Assembly: GCF_014773395.1 (NCBI RefSeq)
Contig: NZ_JACXAF010000003.1
Location: forward strand, 186,001 to 250,000
Reading direction: 5' to 3'
Length of the DNA stretch: 64,000 bases
DNA from: Neiella litorisoli
Lineage (GTDB): Bacteria > Pseudomonadota > Gammaproteobacteria > Enterobacterales > Neiellaceae
Positions 1-8,942 of this stretch are shown piece after piece (position 1 is the stretch's first letter; every line of letters starts with the position of its first letter). The notes below the pieces were generated by a model that was given only the letters and a program-made list of their open reading frames with translations, ran no database searches and was not told where the DNA came from. The translations under genes were made by a program, and so were the position numbers.

Positions 1-1
1 T

Positions 2-661
2 ATTGCGCGGCAGTTTGGTTTGCAAGTGCTGCCGACACGCGCCGGCTTGGTGCCTTTTACTTTACAGCCTGCCGACAAAGCCTGTTTTGAATCCATTTCT
101 GGGGTGAGTGCACCCACTGTGATTGAATCCCTCGCTGGCGTCAGTTTCAAAGAAAACTTGCTGTTTACCCATCGGGGGTTAAGTGGCCCAGCGGTGCTAC
201 AGATATCGTCATATTGGCAAGAAGGTGAAGCCATATTGATTAACTTGTTGCCTGACCACAATGATGAACAATGGCTGCTCAACGAACGTCATAAAAATGG
301 TGAACGAACGATTAAAACTGTGCTCAGTGAGGTGCTCGCCAAACGCGTTGCTGAACAGTGGCTGGGGCATCAGCAAGTCGACAATAAACCGCTCAAGCAA
401 TTCGATGACAAGCAGTTGCTAGCATTGGCTCAGCGCTTAGCGCGCTGGCCTATCAAGCCGTCCGGCACCGAAGGCTATCGCACTGCGGAAGTTACCTTGG
501 GCGGGGTGGATACCAATGAGTTGTCATCAAAAACCATGGAATCGAAAAAGCAACCGGGACTTTATTTTATTGGTGAAGTTGTCGATGTGACTGGCTGGCT
601 TGGCGGCTACAATTTCCAGTGGGCTTGGAGCAGCGGCTGGGCTTGTGCTCAGGCTCTTTAA
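2..661 (+). CDS. YhiN/HI0933-like FAD-dependent oxidoreductase, 3' part
   Basis: The reading frame is open from base 2 with no start, so the 5' part lies outside the window. The visible 219 residues resemble the C-terminal half of the HI0933/YhiN (aminoacetone oxidase-like) flavoproteins. The substrate-domain stretch FTHRGLSGPAVLQIS and the closing FAD-binding stretch GLYFIGEVVDVTGWLGGYNFQWAWSSG are typical of that family. The physiological substrate of the family is poorly known. It is followed 34 bp later by the EAL gene on the same strand. The internal TTG at 20 is not a likely start because the frame continues upstream of it. Confidence 0.85.
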   Translation: MARQFGLQVLPTRAGLVPFTLQPADKACFESISGVSAPTVIESLAGVSFKENLLFTHRGLSGPAVLQISSYWQEGEAILINLLPDHNDEQWLLNERHKNGERTIKTVLSEVLAKRVAEQWLGHQQVDNKPLKQFDDKQLLALAQRLARWPIKPSGTEGYRTAEVTLGGVDTNELSSKTMESKKQPGLYFIGEVVDVTGWLGGYNFQWAWSSGWACAQAL

Positions 662-695
662 ATTTTAAGGATGCCCTCGTTAAATCAGGAGTCTG

Positions 696-2180
696 ATGAT
701 GACGCGCAGCAAAGTATCAGTTTGGATGATTTATATCGCGCCCGTTATCTTGGTGACATTGGCGGTGGCGATACTTGGTGTGCTCAATGTCAGGCATACC
801 GTTCAAGCCTTAGCTGAGGGCTATGCTCAAGCTTACAACCGGATTGTGGCCAATGTTGCCATTGAAAACGAATCGGCACTGCTGCAGCCGGACAATTGCG
901 ATTACTTGCAACAAGCACTGCGCTATGAACGCGAAATTTACCAACTGCAGACCATTGCTGACGGTCAAATCCTTTGTTCATCCCTCGATCATGCCGATCG
1001 TCGTGCGATTATCGATATTGAAAAGCTAGATGAGCGACCTCAACGAGTTGAGTTAGCGCTGATGCCGATGTCGCAAGATATTTCGGTAGCGGTTGTTAAT
1101 CGACGGGTCGTTGACGGCAAGGTTTATTATGCTGCTTCACTGGTAGATCTTGATTATATGCGCGCTAATTTAGGTTATCGGACCGAGCAGCGAGCGAAGT
1201 CGGCGGCCTTGTTTGTGGGCGATGATGTTGCGCCACCCAATGCCGTCAGAACGCACGGCTGGTTCGTTTATACCGCGCTAGCTGGTGTTGATGACAATGA
1301 AATACAGGTGATCGCCAGCGACGAGTTAATCGAAGAAAAAGCGTGGTTTTGCCTGTTTGCTGCCATCGTTTGCTCGCTGATCACTAGTCTTGCTATTGTC
1401 ATTGCTCGCCGCTTTTTGTTCAGCCATCGTGGCATCCATGGTGAAGTGAAGAGCGCCATCAAACGCAAGGAATTCATCCTCCATTTTCAACTTCAGGTTG
1501 ATGCTCGGACTGGCAAGGTGGTCGGTGTCGAAGCCTTGGTTCGGTGGCTGCACCCCGAACGAGGGCTGATTTATCCGGATGTATTTATTCCGGTATTAGA
1601 AGAGTTTGGCTTAATGACCGAGTTAACCGAGTTGGTGGTTGAGCAAGCGGCCGCTGAGTTTGCCGATTGGACGTTTACTGAACGATTTCACTTGGGCATT
1701 AATTTCCCTCCTGACTACTTCCTGTCGGATAAACATGGTCAAGGTCTGATCAGCCAAGCCAAGTTACTAAAGTCGCGCGGCATTCAGCTCGGCTTAGAGA
1801 TCACCGAACGGCAATTGCTCGATCAGCGTGCCAAAGCTGCCATTACGGATTTAAGAGAATTTGGCTTAGAAGTCTTGATTGATGACTTTGGCACCGGCCA
1901 AACGTCACTGGCGATGCTAGAAAGTACGCCGATTGACTACCTAAAAATCGATAAGTGTTTTGTTGATACGATAGGCTCAGATAGCGTCAATACGCCGGTG
2001 CTGGATGCCATTATCGCCATGGCTCACGGTTTGAATCTGAATTTGATTGCCGAGGGCGTTGAACATCGCAGCCAAGCCGAATACTTACTTGCCCGCGATG
2101 TCACTCTTCATCAGGGCTACTTGTACAGCAAGCCAAAACCGCTCGAACAGTTGTCCCAATTGCGCCAAGGTCAAGCCTAG
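696..2180 (+). CDS. CSS-motif EAL domain c-di-GMP phosphodiesterase
   Basis: A 494-residue membrane protein. Residues about 8-28 form a first transmembrane helix. A periplasmic domain follows, carrying the ILCSS motif near residue 95 that names the CSS-motif sensor family. A second helix lies near 215-240 and a cytoplasmic EAL domain runs from about 250 to 490. The EAL signature appears as VEALVRW and the metal-site loop as IDDFGTG, so phosphodiesterase activity (c-di-GMP to pGpG) is expected. In known CSS-EAL enzymes the periplasmic cysteines sense redox state through DsbA/DsbB; that this one does so is inference. AGGAG at 687-691 serves ATG 696 or ATG 699. The 3' end overlaps the convergent chemoreceptor gene by 4 bp. 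Confidence 0.9.
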   Translation: MMTRSKVSVWMIYIAPVILVTLAVAILGVLNVRHTVQALAEGYAQAYNRIVANVAIENESALLQPDNCDYLQQALRYEREIYQLQTIADGQILCSSLDHADRRAIIDIEKLDERPQRVELALMPMSQDISVAVVNRRVVDGKVYYAASLVDLDYMRANLGYRTEQRAKSAALFVGDDVAPPNAVRTHGWFVYTALAGVDDNEIQVIASDELIEEKAWFCLFAAIVCSLITSLAIVIARRFLFSHRGIHGEVKSAIKRKEFILHFQLQVDARTGKVVGVEALVRWLHPERGLIYPDVFIPVLEEFGLMTELTELVVEQAAAEFADWTFTERFHLGINFPPDYFLSDKHGQGLISQAKLLKSRGIQLGLEITERQLLDQRAKAAITDLREFGLEVLIDDFGTGQTSLAMLESTPIDYLKIDKCFVDTIGSDSVNTPVLDAIIAMAHGLNLNLIAEGVEHRSQAEYLLARDVTLHQGYLYSKPKPLEQLSQLRQGQA

Positions 2181-4120
2181 CGTATCGAACGTTCAAGCTT
2201 ATCCAAATAGGCAACAATTTCTGTCGATAGTGGGTCAATCTGCTGATAAAGACTTTCTGCTAATGATTCATCATTGTCTTCTACGGCTTCTAAAATTGCC
2301 TTGATGGTGCGGTGTAGTTCGGCGTGCGGCGGTTCAATATGCTTGAAATCAGCCAGCGTGCCAAATTGCTTTTTACCATCGCCGTAGTACCACTTGCCCA
2401 GCGCACAATGGTGGTGGGAGCAAGCCTGCTCTTTAGTGATCGCGGACCGATCGCCATTGAGAAATGACCGGATCCGAGTTTTCCAAGCCAAGTGCGCTTG
2501 TTTAGCTGACTGAAAATCGAGCATTTGCGATTCCGACAGATCCAGCTCGTTGATTTGATCCTGCAGCAGAGAGGCATGTTGATTGATCACCATGGCACTA
2601 TGTTGCAGCGTTTCGCCTTTGCGCTCTGTCGCTGCGCTATGATCGCTAATGGTTTCGACGCTGGTGGCCATTTCATTAGTTACCGAAGCCTGCTGACTGA
2701 CCGCGGTGGCGATTTCGGTACTCATCTGATTAATTTGCTCGACCCCCTCGGTAATGTCTTTAAATTTTTCTCTGGAGTTAGCCACCTTGTCGAGCGCCAG
2801 GTGAGCGGCGCCGTTGTTATTCTCAATGGTGCTGGCCGATTGGCTGATTTCATCTGACAAATGCTCCAGCATACGTCTGATTTCCAAAGCTGCTTCTTGC
2901 GAGCGGCCAGCCAGTCCGCGCACTTCATCGGCGACCACCGCAAAACCGCGACCCTGCTCGCCGGCTCGGGCGGCCTCAATGGCTGCGTTGAGCGCCAGTA
3001 AGTTGGTTTGTTCAGCGATGCTGGTAATGGTGTCGGTGATCGAGCGGATTTGTTCACTTTCCTGGGCGAGCTTATTGATGTGCTCTGTGGTTTGGGTCAT
3101 TTGGGCGGAGAAATCTTGCATCGTACTTAAGGCGTCGGCAAACACTTGGTCGCTCTCATAGACTTTCTCCGACAAGTAACTGGTGGTGTCTGCCGTTTTT
3201 TGCACATTATCGGTAACACCATCAACCGTTGCTGACATTTCACTCATGCCCGCTGCGATCTGGGTGGTGTGATTGTTTTGCTGCTTCATGCTGACCAGCA
3301 CATCATGGCTGGCTGCCGACAGTTCATCGGCGACCGCCGTCATTTCTTTTAGCGAATCGGATACTTGCATAAAAGTAGCTTTGTATCTGGCTTGGACTAG
3401 TTTGCTCGATTGCTGCATGGTCACTACTTCTTGGGTGCCACCGACAGCAATTGGGCGGGTAAAGTCACCGGAGGCGATGTCTTTGTTGTGCTGGCTGACC
3501 TTGGCCAACGGCAGGAACAACTGCCGGTGATTGAACAACCACAGTCCAAGTTGGCCAATAAGCGCGAGCAGAAGCAGTATTTGTAGGGAGGGTTGAGCGC
3601 TAATCATCAAGCCGATAAGCAAAATGAGTGTAACCAGAACCGTCGTTAGCGTATTGATGGCTTTCATTGACAGGCGCTGTCGAAGAGGCGGGGCAGGTAG
3701 CTTAATTTGGCTATTGGTCCGCATTGATGCGTACAGTTTTTCAGCTTGTTCGATTTGCTTGCGGCTCGGCTCCGAGCGAACCGATTGGTAAGCGACTGTT
3801 TTGCCGTGTTTGATGATTGGAGTGACAAAGGCATCAACCCAGTAATGGTCGCCATTTTTACAACGATTTTTGACCATACCACGCCAAGCATTGCCAGCTT
3901 TAATGGTGCTCCACAAATCGGCAAACGCAGCTGGCGGCATATCAGGGTGGCGAACAATATTATGATCTTGACCCAATAACTCTTGCTGGCTAAAACCGCT
4001 TATGTCGATAAAAGCGCCATTCACATACTGAATTTTGCCTTGGAGATCGGTAATTGAGACTAGGTCTTCCTTGCTTTTGAAGGTTTGCTCGACTTGAGTG
4101 ACAGGCTGGTTGTTACGCAT
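2177..4120 (-). CDS. PAS domain methyl-accepting chemotaxis protein with C-terminal CZB domain
   Basis: A 647-residue energy-taxis-like receptor. An N-terminal PAS domain of the Aer type (about residues 15-115, with [20 protein letters not shown]) precedes two closely spaced hydrophobic helices with almost no periplasmic loop, a HAMP-like region, and the signalling hairpin tip ([19 protein letters not shown]). The last 110 residues form a chemoreceptor zinc-binding (CZB) domain: [20 protein letters not shown] and a later H-A-E-L-H match its His/Cys zinc ligands. In characterised proteins CZB domains bind zinc and respond to hypochlorite or zinc. I chose ATG 4120 (MRNNQPVTQ, the usual start of these receptors, with AGGA upstream) over the GTG at 4135. 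Confidence 0.92.
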   Translation of the reverse strand: MRNNQPVTQVEQTFKSKEDLVSITDLQGKIQYVNGAFIDISGFSQQELLGQDHNIVRHPDMPPAAFADLWSTIKAGNAWRGMVKNRCKNGDHYWVDAFVTPIIKHGKTVAYQSVRSEPSRKQIEQAEKLYASMRTNSQIKLPAPPLRQRLSMKAINTLTTVLVTLILLIGLMISAQPSLQILLLLALIGQLGLWLFNHRQLFLPLAKVSQHNKDIASGDFTRPIAVGGTQEVVTMQQSSKLVQARYKATFMQVSDSLKEMTAVADELSAASHDVLVSMKQQNNHTTQIAAGMSEMSATVDGVTDNVQKTADTTSYLSEKVYESDQVFADALSTMQDFSAQMTQTTEHINKLAQESEQIRSITDTITSIAEQTNLLALNAAIEAARAGEQGRGFAVVADEVRGLAGRSQEAALEIRRMLEHLSDEISQSASTIENNNGAAHLALDKVANSREKFKDITEGVEQINQMSTEIATAVSQQASVTNEMATSVETISDHSAATERKGETLQHSAMVINQHASLLQDQINELDLSESQMLDFQSAKQAHLAWKTRIRSFLNGDRSAITKEQACSHHHCALGKWYYGDGKKQFGTLADFKHIEPPHAELHRTIKAILEAVEDNDESLAESLYQQIDPLSTEIVAYLDKLERSIR

Positions 4121-4331
4121 AAATTCCTTGCTCACACTGCGGTTTATTTAGAGCTTAGATTCAAATACGACATCTACAAGGCCGATTGATATAGCAGCCT
4201 TAAAAGTTACGACGAATATCAATAATCGCTGATATTTCGCGGTCATTTTGACCGCAGACTGCAATACGGAGCTGACGTCTTCGTTGTAATTCGTATAATG
4301 CTCAATCCCTGATAAAAACTGGTGACCAATC

Positions 4332-5690
4332 ATGACCCCATGGAGCCCTGACAGCTGGCGTTCAAAGCCAGCCATGCAACTGCCGAATTATCCCGATGCC
4401 GTTCAGCTAAAAGCGGTAGAGCAGCATTTAGCGAATCAGCCGCCGCTAGTGTTTGCTGGTGAAGCGCGAGCACTGAAACAAGACTTGGCCCGCGTAGCCC
4501 GCGGCGAAGCATTTTTGCTGCAAGGTGGCGACTGTGCGGAGAGTTTTGCCGAATTTCGCACCAGCCATATTCGCGATACGTTTAAAGTGATGTTGCAGAT
4601 GGCCGTGGCTCTGACGTTTGCAGGCCAGTGTCCGGTGGTGAAAATTGGTCGTATTGCCGGTCAGTTTGCCAAGCCGCGCTCGGCTGATATGGAAACGATT
4701 GATGGTGTTAGTTTGCCCTCTTACCGCGGCGATATCATTAACGACATTGCTTTTACCGAAGCGAGCCGTATTCCTGATCCGCAGCGCATGGTTGAAGCCT
4801 ACAATCAGGCAACATCGACCTTAAACTTGCTGCGTGCTTTTGCCCAAGGTGGTTTGGCAGATCTCCATCAGGTTCACAAGTGGAATCTAGACTTTGTTGC
4901 GAAAAGTCCACTTGGCGAGCGCTATCAAGTATTGGCGGATCGGATTGATGAAACCCTAGCCTTCATGAATGCTTGTGGTTTGACGTCGCAAAACACCCCG
5001 CAATTGCACGAAACGACCTTGTATACCTCCCATGAAGCCTTGTTGCTGCCATACGAGCAAGCACTAACGCGCTGCGATACTCTAACCGGTGATTGGTACG
5101 ATTGTGCTTCGCACATGCTGTGGATTGGTGATCGGACTCGTCAGCCAGATGGTGCTCATGTTGAATTCTGCCGGGGTGTTCACAACCCGATCGGTTTGAA
5201 AGTTGGCCCAACCACGCAAATGGATGATTTGCGCACATTGGTTGATACCCTTAACCCGAACAATGAAGCCGGCCGCTTGAACCTGATCGTACGGATGGGG
5301 GCGGATAAGGTGGCTGATCATTTACCGCAAATCATTCGAACTGTTGAGAAAGAAGGTTACAAGGTAGTGTGGAGTTGCGATCCGATGCATGGCAACACCA
5401 TTAAAGCGGATAACGGATACAAGACTCGTTCGGTCAATTCGATTCTGAAAGAAGTGACCCAGTTTTTCGAGATCCATGGCTCCGAAGGCACTTATGCCGG
5501 TGGTGTTCACTTTGAGATGACGGGTCGTGATGTCACTGAATGTGTTGGTGGTGCATTTGAGATCACTGAGCATGACCTCGCAGAGCGCTATCACACCCAC
5601 TGTGATCCGCGCTTAAATGCCGATCAGGCCTTGGAATTAGCGTTCTTGATTGCCGAGCACATTAAGCAAGCCCGCGCGGCAACTGTGTAA
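4332..5690 (+). CDS. 3-deoxy-7-phosphoheptulonate synthase, class II
   Basis: A 452-residue class II DAHP synthase, the first enzyme of the shikimate pathway, which condenses phosphoenolpyruvate with erythrose 4-phosphate. The start W-S-P-D-S-W-R with a following YPD is the typical N-terminus of this class. [14 protein letters not shown], the [11 protein letters not shown] stretch, [12 protein letters not shown] and the DPMHGNT motif are active-site segments of the family. Length matches the microbial and plant class II enzymes. It is followed immediately by a strong Rho-independent terminator. The class is often called AroG II or AroF in annotations, so no symbol is assigned. Confidence 0.95.
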   Translation: MTPWSPDSWRSKPAMQLPNYPDAVQLKAVEQHLANQPPLVFAGEARALKQDLARVARGEAFLLQGGDCAESFAEFRTSHIRDTFKVMLQMAVALTFAGQCPVVKIGRIAGQFAKPRSADMETIDGVSLPSYRGDIINDIAFTEASRIPDPQRMVEAYNQATSTLNLLRAFAQGGLADLHQVHKWNLDFVAKSPLGERYQVLADRIDETLAFMNACGLTSQNTPQLHETTLYTSHEALLLPYEQALTRCDTLTGDWYDCASHMLWIGDRTRQPDGAHVEFCRGVHNPIGLKVGPTTQMDDLRTLVDTLNPNNEAGRLNLIVRMGADKVADHLPQIIRTVEKEGYKVVWSCDPMHGNTIKADNGYKTRSVNSILKEVTQFFEIHGSEGTYAGGVHFEMTGRDVTECVGGAFEITEHDLAERYHTHCDPRLNADQALELAFLIAEHIKQARAATV

Positions 5691-5714
5691 TTGCGGTTCG
5701 CTTTTTGGTGGAAT

Positions 5715-5739
5715 AACCGGCCAACTGGCCGGTTTTTTT
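5715..5739 (+). terminator. Rho-independent terminator of the DAHP synthase gene
   Basis: An 8-bp GC-rich stem (AACCGGCC / GGCCGGTT) with an AACT loop is followed by a run of T. It lies 24 bp after the DAHP synthase stop codon and just before the end of the convergent small gene. Confidence 0.9.
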
Positions 5740-5743
5740 GTAG

Positions 5744-6070
5744 TTATCGTTTGGGTGCTGGTTGGCCAGTTTTCTGTTCGGTTTTATCCAGAATGGTGGA
5801 GTGTTGCTGCTGCAGGCGAACAATCAGTTGTTGCCACGTCGCACAGTAGCCTTGTTGTTGGCTTAGGCGTTCAATTTCAGCTGAACTGAAACCGACAGCC
5901 ATTGTCGGAACACTTGAGTTGCTTTGTTGCCGGACATGATTCTGCATACCAACGAAGCGGTCTAATTGTTGCTGACATTGTTGTTCAGTTTGTTGCTGCT
6001 CATTGGCTTGAGCGAAGCATGCTGCGCTCAGCAGTACGGTGCCAATAAAGCCGTTATAAATCTTAATCAT
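5744..6070 (-). CDS. small secreted protein of unknown function
   Basis: A 108-residue protein that I do not recognise. ATG 6070 begins a clear signal peptide (MIKIYNGFIGTVLLSAACFAQA), so export to the periplasm is likely. The mature part is very rich in glutamine (QQQTEQQCQQQL, LSQQQG) and holds two cysteines about 46 residues apart that could form a disulfide. A longer frame reaches back to 6136 but would bury the signal peptide, and ATG 6070 has a GAG-rich sequence just upstream. It is transcribed convergently with the DAHP synthase gene. Confidence 0.6.
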   Translation of the reverse strand: MIKIYNGFIGTVLLSAACFAQANEQQQTEQQCQQQLDRFVGMQNHVRQQSNSSVPTMAVGFSSAEIERLSQQQGYCATWQQLIVRLQQQHSTILDKTEQKTGQPAPKR

Positions 6071-6184
6071 GCTCGTCTCAGACCAAATATTTCCACATTT
6101 ATAATAAATTTGACAATGAGTTAGGGCTAAATGCAACTATCCTAGTAGGAATATGCTGAGTCGTTGACAAAAAAGGACAGATTC

Positions 6185-8017
6185 GTGAAAAAGCTTGTTT
6201 ATATCGTCGGTGGTTTATTCGCAGCCTTGATACTTGCTGTGGTGATCTTCACTGCAGTGTTTGATCCCAATGATTATAAGGATGAAATCAGTAACGCGGT
6301 AAGGGATGCAACCGGAAGAGAGTTAGTGATAGCTGGCGACATTGGCTGGAACTTGTTCCCATCCTTTGGCTTGGGACTGGCTGATGTTTCTTTTTCTAAC
6401 CCACAAGGATTTCCTGAGCCGACCATGGCATCACTGAAATCCCTTGATGTGTCAGTGGCGGTTCTGCCGTTGCTTGGTGGCAATCTAAAGGTAAGCCACA
6501 TTGCCATTGATGACGTTAAGCTCAATTTCATCACGCTCGCTGACGGCACCGACAATTTAGCCGACTTAACTTCTGGCGCTGATTCAAGTCAGCAGGCGGC
6601 CCCCGAAGAAAAGCAGAGTGGTGGTAAAGGCCTCGGGTCAGTCGAGCTTGGCGCTATTTCGATTACCAACATTGCCATTAACGTCGATAATCGCCAGTTA
6701 GGCACTAAGCAACTGGCGGAGCTTAAACACTTTAAACTGAACCAGTTTGTGCCCGGAGCTCGCTCTGACGCTTCGCTGGCGGCATTGGTTCGTAGTGATG
6801 ATACGGAAATTGAACTGGCAATTGAGTCGGCAATCACCATTGCTAAATCATTTGATCTCATTGAATTGCATGAACTGGCATTGGATGCCTTGATGTCCGG
6901 GCCAAGCATTCCAAACGGCAAGTTAAAGCAGCATGTCAGCGGTAAAGGTACCATTAACCTGGCTGGTCCAACCGTCGATTTAGATGATATTCAAATTGAA
7001 GTAGGTAGCTTAACCGGCTCTGGCTGGTTTAAGTTCCGCCAGCAGACAGTGCCGGATATTCAGGTCGCTTTGACTTTCGATACGCTTAATGTTGATGAAT
7101 TCACCCCAGTGAGCAATGGCGAGTCGCCAGAGGAGGCAAAAAAAACGCCGAGCGACCCAGATGCTGAGCCCGATCTGAGTGCGCTTAAAAGCATCAATTT
7201 CGATGGCGATTTAACATTCAATAAAGTGCTGGTTGCAGGGCTGACTGTGACCAACGTTAAGCTGCACGCCAACCTCAAAGACGGTGTACTCGATGCAAAC
7301 CCTATCCACCTCGATTTGTATGACGGTAGCGCCAATGCCAGAGCGGTGTTGAATGCGCAGCAGGCGGTTGGTAGCTATCGCACTGAGTTCAGTCTGAAAT
7401 CGGTTCAGGCATTGCCATTGCTCACTGATCTGGCCGATCTTAAAATGGTGAGCGGAAATGCCAATTTCGACATGAATATTCGCGGCACCGGTTTGTCGAC
7501 TAATAAACTGAAATCGGCCAGTGCAGGTAGCGGCAACTTCGTGTTTGCCGACGGCGCCTTGGAAGGCGTCAATATCGCCCAGTTGATTCGTTCTGCGAAA
7601 GCATTGATGAAAGGCGAAAAAGCGCCTGAAGAAGAAAAGAAAACCGACTTTTCTTCGTTAAGTGGTAGTTTCACCTTAGCCAAAGGCGTTGCGACCAACC
7701 CCGATTTGAAACTTGCGTCGCCGCTGCTTCGAGTTAATGGCCAAGGCTCGATGAATGTAGTTGAAAACACCCTAGATTACACCGCAACGACAGAAATTGT
7801 GGCAACCTCAAAAGGCCAAGGCGGTGCTGATGCCGATGATTTAACCGGCTTGAAAGTGCCGTTAAAAGTCAGCGGCCCGCTCGATAATTTAAGCTACGGC
7901 GTTGATTTTGGGGAAGCACTCAAAGGCGAGTACAAAGAGAAGATCGAAGAGAAAAAAGAAAAGGGCTTGAAGAAGTTATCGGACAAACTTGGTGGCTTTT
8001 TGGGCGGAAAAGACTAG
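6185..8017 (+). CDS. AsmA family protein
   Basis: A 610-residue protein with one N-terminal transmembrane helix (VYIVGGLFAALILAVVIFTAVF) followed by a long periplasmic part. The first segment after the helix (FDPNDYKDEISNAVRDATGRELVIAGDIGWNLFPS, in pieces) is the signature of the AsmA N-terminal domain. The C-terminal part repeats the AsmA fold (GSGNFVFADGALEGVNI and KVSGPLDN). AsmA-like proteins belong to the group implicated in bridging the two membranes and moving phospholipids to the outer membrane. GTG 6185 is preferred over TTG 6164 because AAGGA ends 7 nt before it. The C-terminus is a lysine- and glutamate-rich tail. Confidence 0.88.
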   Translation: MKKLVYIVGGLFAALILAVVIFTAVFDPNDYKDEISNAVRDATGRELVIAGDIGWNLFPSFGLGLADVSFSNPQGFPEPTMASLKSLDVSVAVLPLLGGNLKVSHIAIDDVKLNFITLADGTDNLADLTSGADSSQQAAPEEKQSGGKGLGSVELGAISITNIAINVDNRQLGTKQLAELKHFKLNQFVPGARSDASLAALVRSDDTEIELAIESAITIAKSFDLIELHELALDALMSGPSIPNGKLKQHVSGKGTINLAGPTVDLDDIQIEVGSLTGSGWFKFRQQTVPDIQVALTFDTLNVDEFTPVSNGESPEEAKKTPSDPDAEPDLSALKSINFDGDLTFNKVLVAGLTVTNVKLHANLKDGVLDANPIHLDLYDGSANARAVLNAQQAVGSYRTEFSLKSVQALPLLTDLADLKMVSGNANFDMNIRGTGLSTNKLKSASAGSGNFVFADGALEGVNIAQLIRSAKALMKGEKAPEEEKKTDFSSLSGSFTLAKGVATNPDLKLASPLLRVNGQGSMNVVENTLDYTATTEIVATSKGQGGADADDLTGLKVPLKVSGPLDNLSYGVDFGEALKGEYKEKIEEKKEKGLKKLSDKLGGFLGGKD

Positions 8018-8042
8018 AACGGGCGGAACTGTCAGTAATCCC

Positions 8043-8070
8043 TTGCAACTAAAGCGGCGATTAGTAATAA
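8043..8070 (+). promoter_or_regulatory. candidate ffs promoter
   Basis: TTGCAA (8043-8048), a 16-bp spacer and TAATAA (8065-8070), followed by a GC-rich stretch and the ffs 5' end 17 bp after the -10. The overlap with the hairpin at 8051-8084 makes the call tentative. Confidence 0.4.
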
Positions 8071-8084
8071 TGCTCGCCGCTTTT
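8051..8084 (+). terminator. hairpin between the AsmA gene and ffs
   Basis: A 10-bp stem AAAGCGGCGA / TCGCCGCTTT with a 13-nt loop, ending in TTTT. It sits 33 bp after the AsmA stop and ends just before the ffs 5' end, so it can terminate AsmA transcripts. The same bases overlap the best ffs promoter candidate. Confidence 0.6.
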
Positions 8085-8086
8085 AT

Positions 8087-8199
8087 GGTGGCCCTTCGGG
8101 TCCTCTCGCATTGATAGCTTGTGAACCTGGTCAGGACCGGAAGGTAGCAGCCACAGCAAGTGACTCGAGTGCCGGGATGTGGCTGGTAGGGCTGCCACC
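8087..8199 (+). ncRNA. ffs: signal recognition particle 4.5S RNA
   Basis: About 113 nt of the bacterial small SRP RNA, the RNA partner of Ffh in co-translational membrane targeting. The conserved apical region is intact: CAGGACCGGAAGGTAGCAGCC contains the GGAA tetraloop and the Ffh-binding symmetric loop (the partner strand is GTGCCGGGATGT). The ends pair (GGTGGC with GCCACC). Exact ends are estimated from pairing. The transposon starts at 8202, two bases after the mature 3' end, so the RNA itself is complete while its original downstream sequence now lies at 44057. The central loop at 8133-8151 is the match for the transposon's third guide. Confidence 0.93.
8133..8151 (+). other. protospacer for the homing guide, within ffs
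   Basis: The non-target strand is the + strand. The two bases 5' of it are TC, a non-canonical I-F PAM (CC is preferred), which fits the relaxed PAM use reported for I-F3 homing. The site is the Ffh-binding core of the RNA, one of the least variable parts of the gene. Confidence 0.82.
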
Positions 8200-8201
8200 C
8201 T
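8197..8201. repeat. target-site duplication, left copy (ACCCT)
   Basis: ACCCT directly precedes the transposon end. The identical 5 bp follow the other end at 44052-44056. It overlaps the last three bases of the predicted ffs RNA. Confidence 0.93.
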
Positions 8202-8271
8202 TGATGTTTGCATCAAAAGATTGCATAAATTGCAAAGAAGTTTGCAAATTTGCACACTAAGTCTGCATAAA
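8202..8271. repeat. tnsA-proximal transposon end (right end by Tn7 convention) with TnsB sites
   Basis: Three copies of a site resembling AAGNTTGCATAAA start at 8217, 8238 and 8259, spaced exactly 21 bp apart. Close tandem spacing of TnsB sites is typical of the Tn7 right end. The terminal TGATGTTTGCATCA itself contains a further dyad around TTTGCATCAAAA. Confidence 0.85.
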
Positions 8272-8312
8272 CTACTTTTTGTTGTAGGTTTACAACAAAA
8301 CGGTAGCCTGAC

Positions 8313-8936
8313 ATGTACGACCAAACCAAAAAATCCTCTCATGTCCACAACATCTGCAAGTTTATGAGCTTGAAGAATGATGCTGTTGTGCGCACCCAAT
8401 CTCTCCTTGAGTTTGATTTTTGCTTCCACCTTGAATACAACTCAGATATCGCTCGCTACCACTCTCAGCCTTTCGGATTTCAATATCGTTTCAACAATCG
8501 TCTTTGTCGCTACACGCCAGATTTTCTTGTAGAAAGCAGAAACTCTGAAGCTGCTTTCTTTGAGGTGAAACACTCAAGCCAAATTCTCAAACCCGACTTT
8601 CGGGCCAGATTTGCCGAAAAACAGCGCATTTCGTTAGGCGAGCATGGAAAGCGTTTGATTCTCGTAACCGAAAAGCAAATCCGGCTAGACCCAGTGATCG
8701 GCAACCTTAAGTTGTTGCACCGCTACTCGGGCCTGCAAACAATCACCGAGGTACAAAAAGCAATATTAAAGTTCGTGCGAAAACATCAGCGCGTGACCTT
8801 GTTGGACGTTGCTTTATCACTAGGAACTTCTGAGAGTGAAACCCTCATTTCAGCATTGTCATGGATTTCTAACGGCACACTAAAAACCAACATTCGCAAC
8901 ACTGCGTTCGGCTTAGATAGCGTTGTGTGGAGTTAA
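8313..8936 (+). CDS. tnsA: TnsA transposase subunit (endonuclease)
   Basis: A 207-residue protein matching the size of I-F3 TnsA. TnsA cuts the 5' ends of the transposon and, with TnsB, gives cut-and-paste movement. The restriction-endonuclease-like core is visible: RYTPDFL with D70 and AFFEVKHS with E84 and K86 fit the D...E-x-K catalytic pattern, and the acidic residue near 33-41 may be the third ligand. The C-terminal region (about 140-207) is the helical TnsA C-terminal domain that contacts TnsC. ATG 8313 lacks a good ribosome site; ATG 8364 (MSLKND) is a possible alternative. The stop is 6 bp before tnsB, and the gene starts 112 bp inside the element. Confidence 0.93.
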   Translation: MYDQTKKSSHVHNICKFMSLKNDAVVRTQSLLEFDFCFHLEYNSDIARYHSQPFGFQYRFNNRLCRYTPDFLVESRNSEAAFFEVKHSSQILKPDFRARFAEKQRISLGEHGKRLILVTEKQIRLDPVIGNLKLLHRYSGLQTITEVQKAILKFVRKHQRVTLLDVALSLGTSESETLISALSWISNGTLKTNIRNTAFGLDSVVWS

Positions 8937-8942
8937 CTTGAT

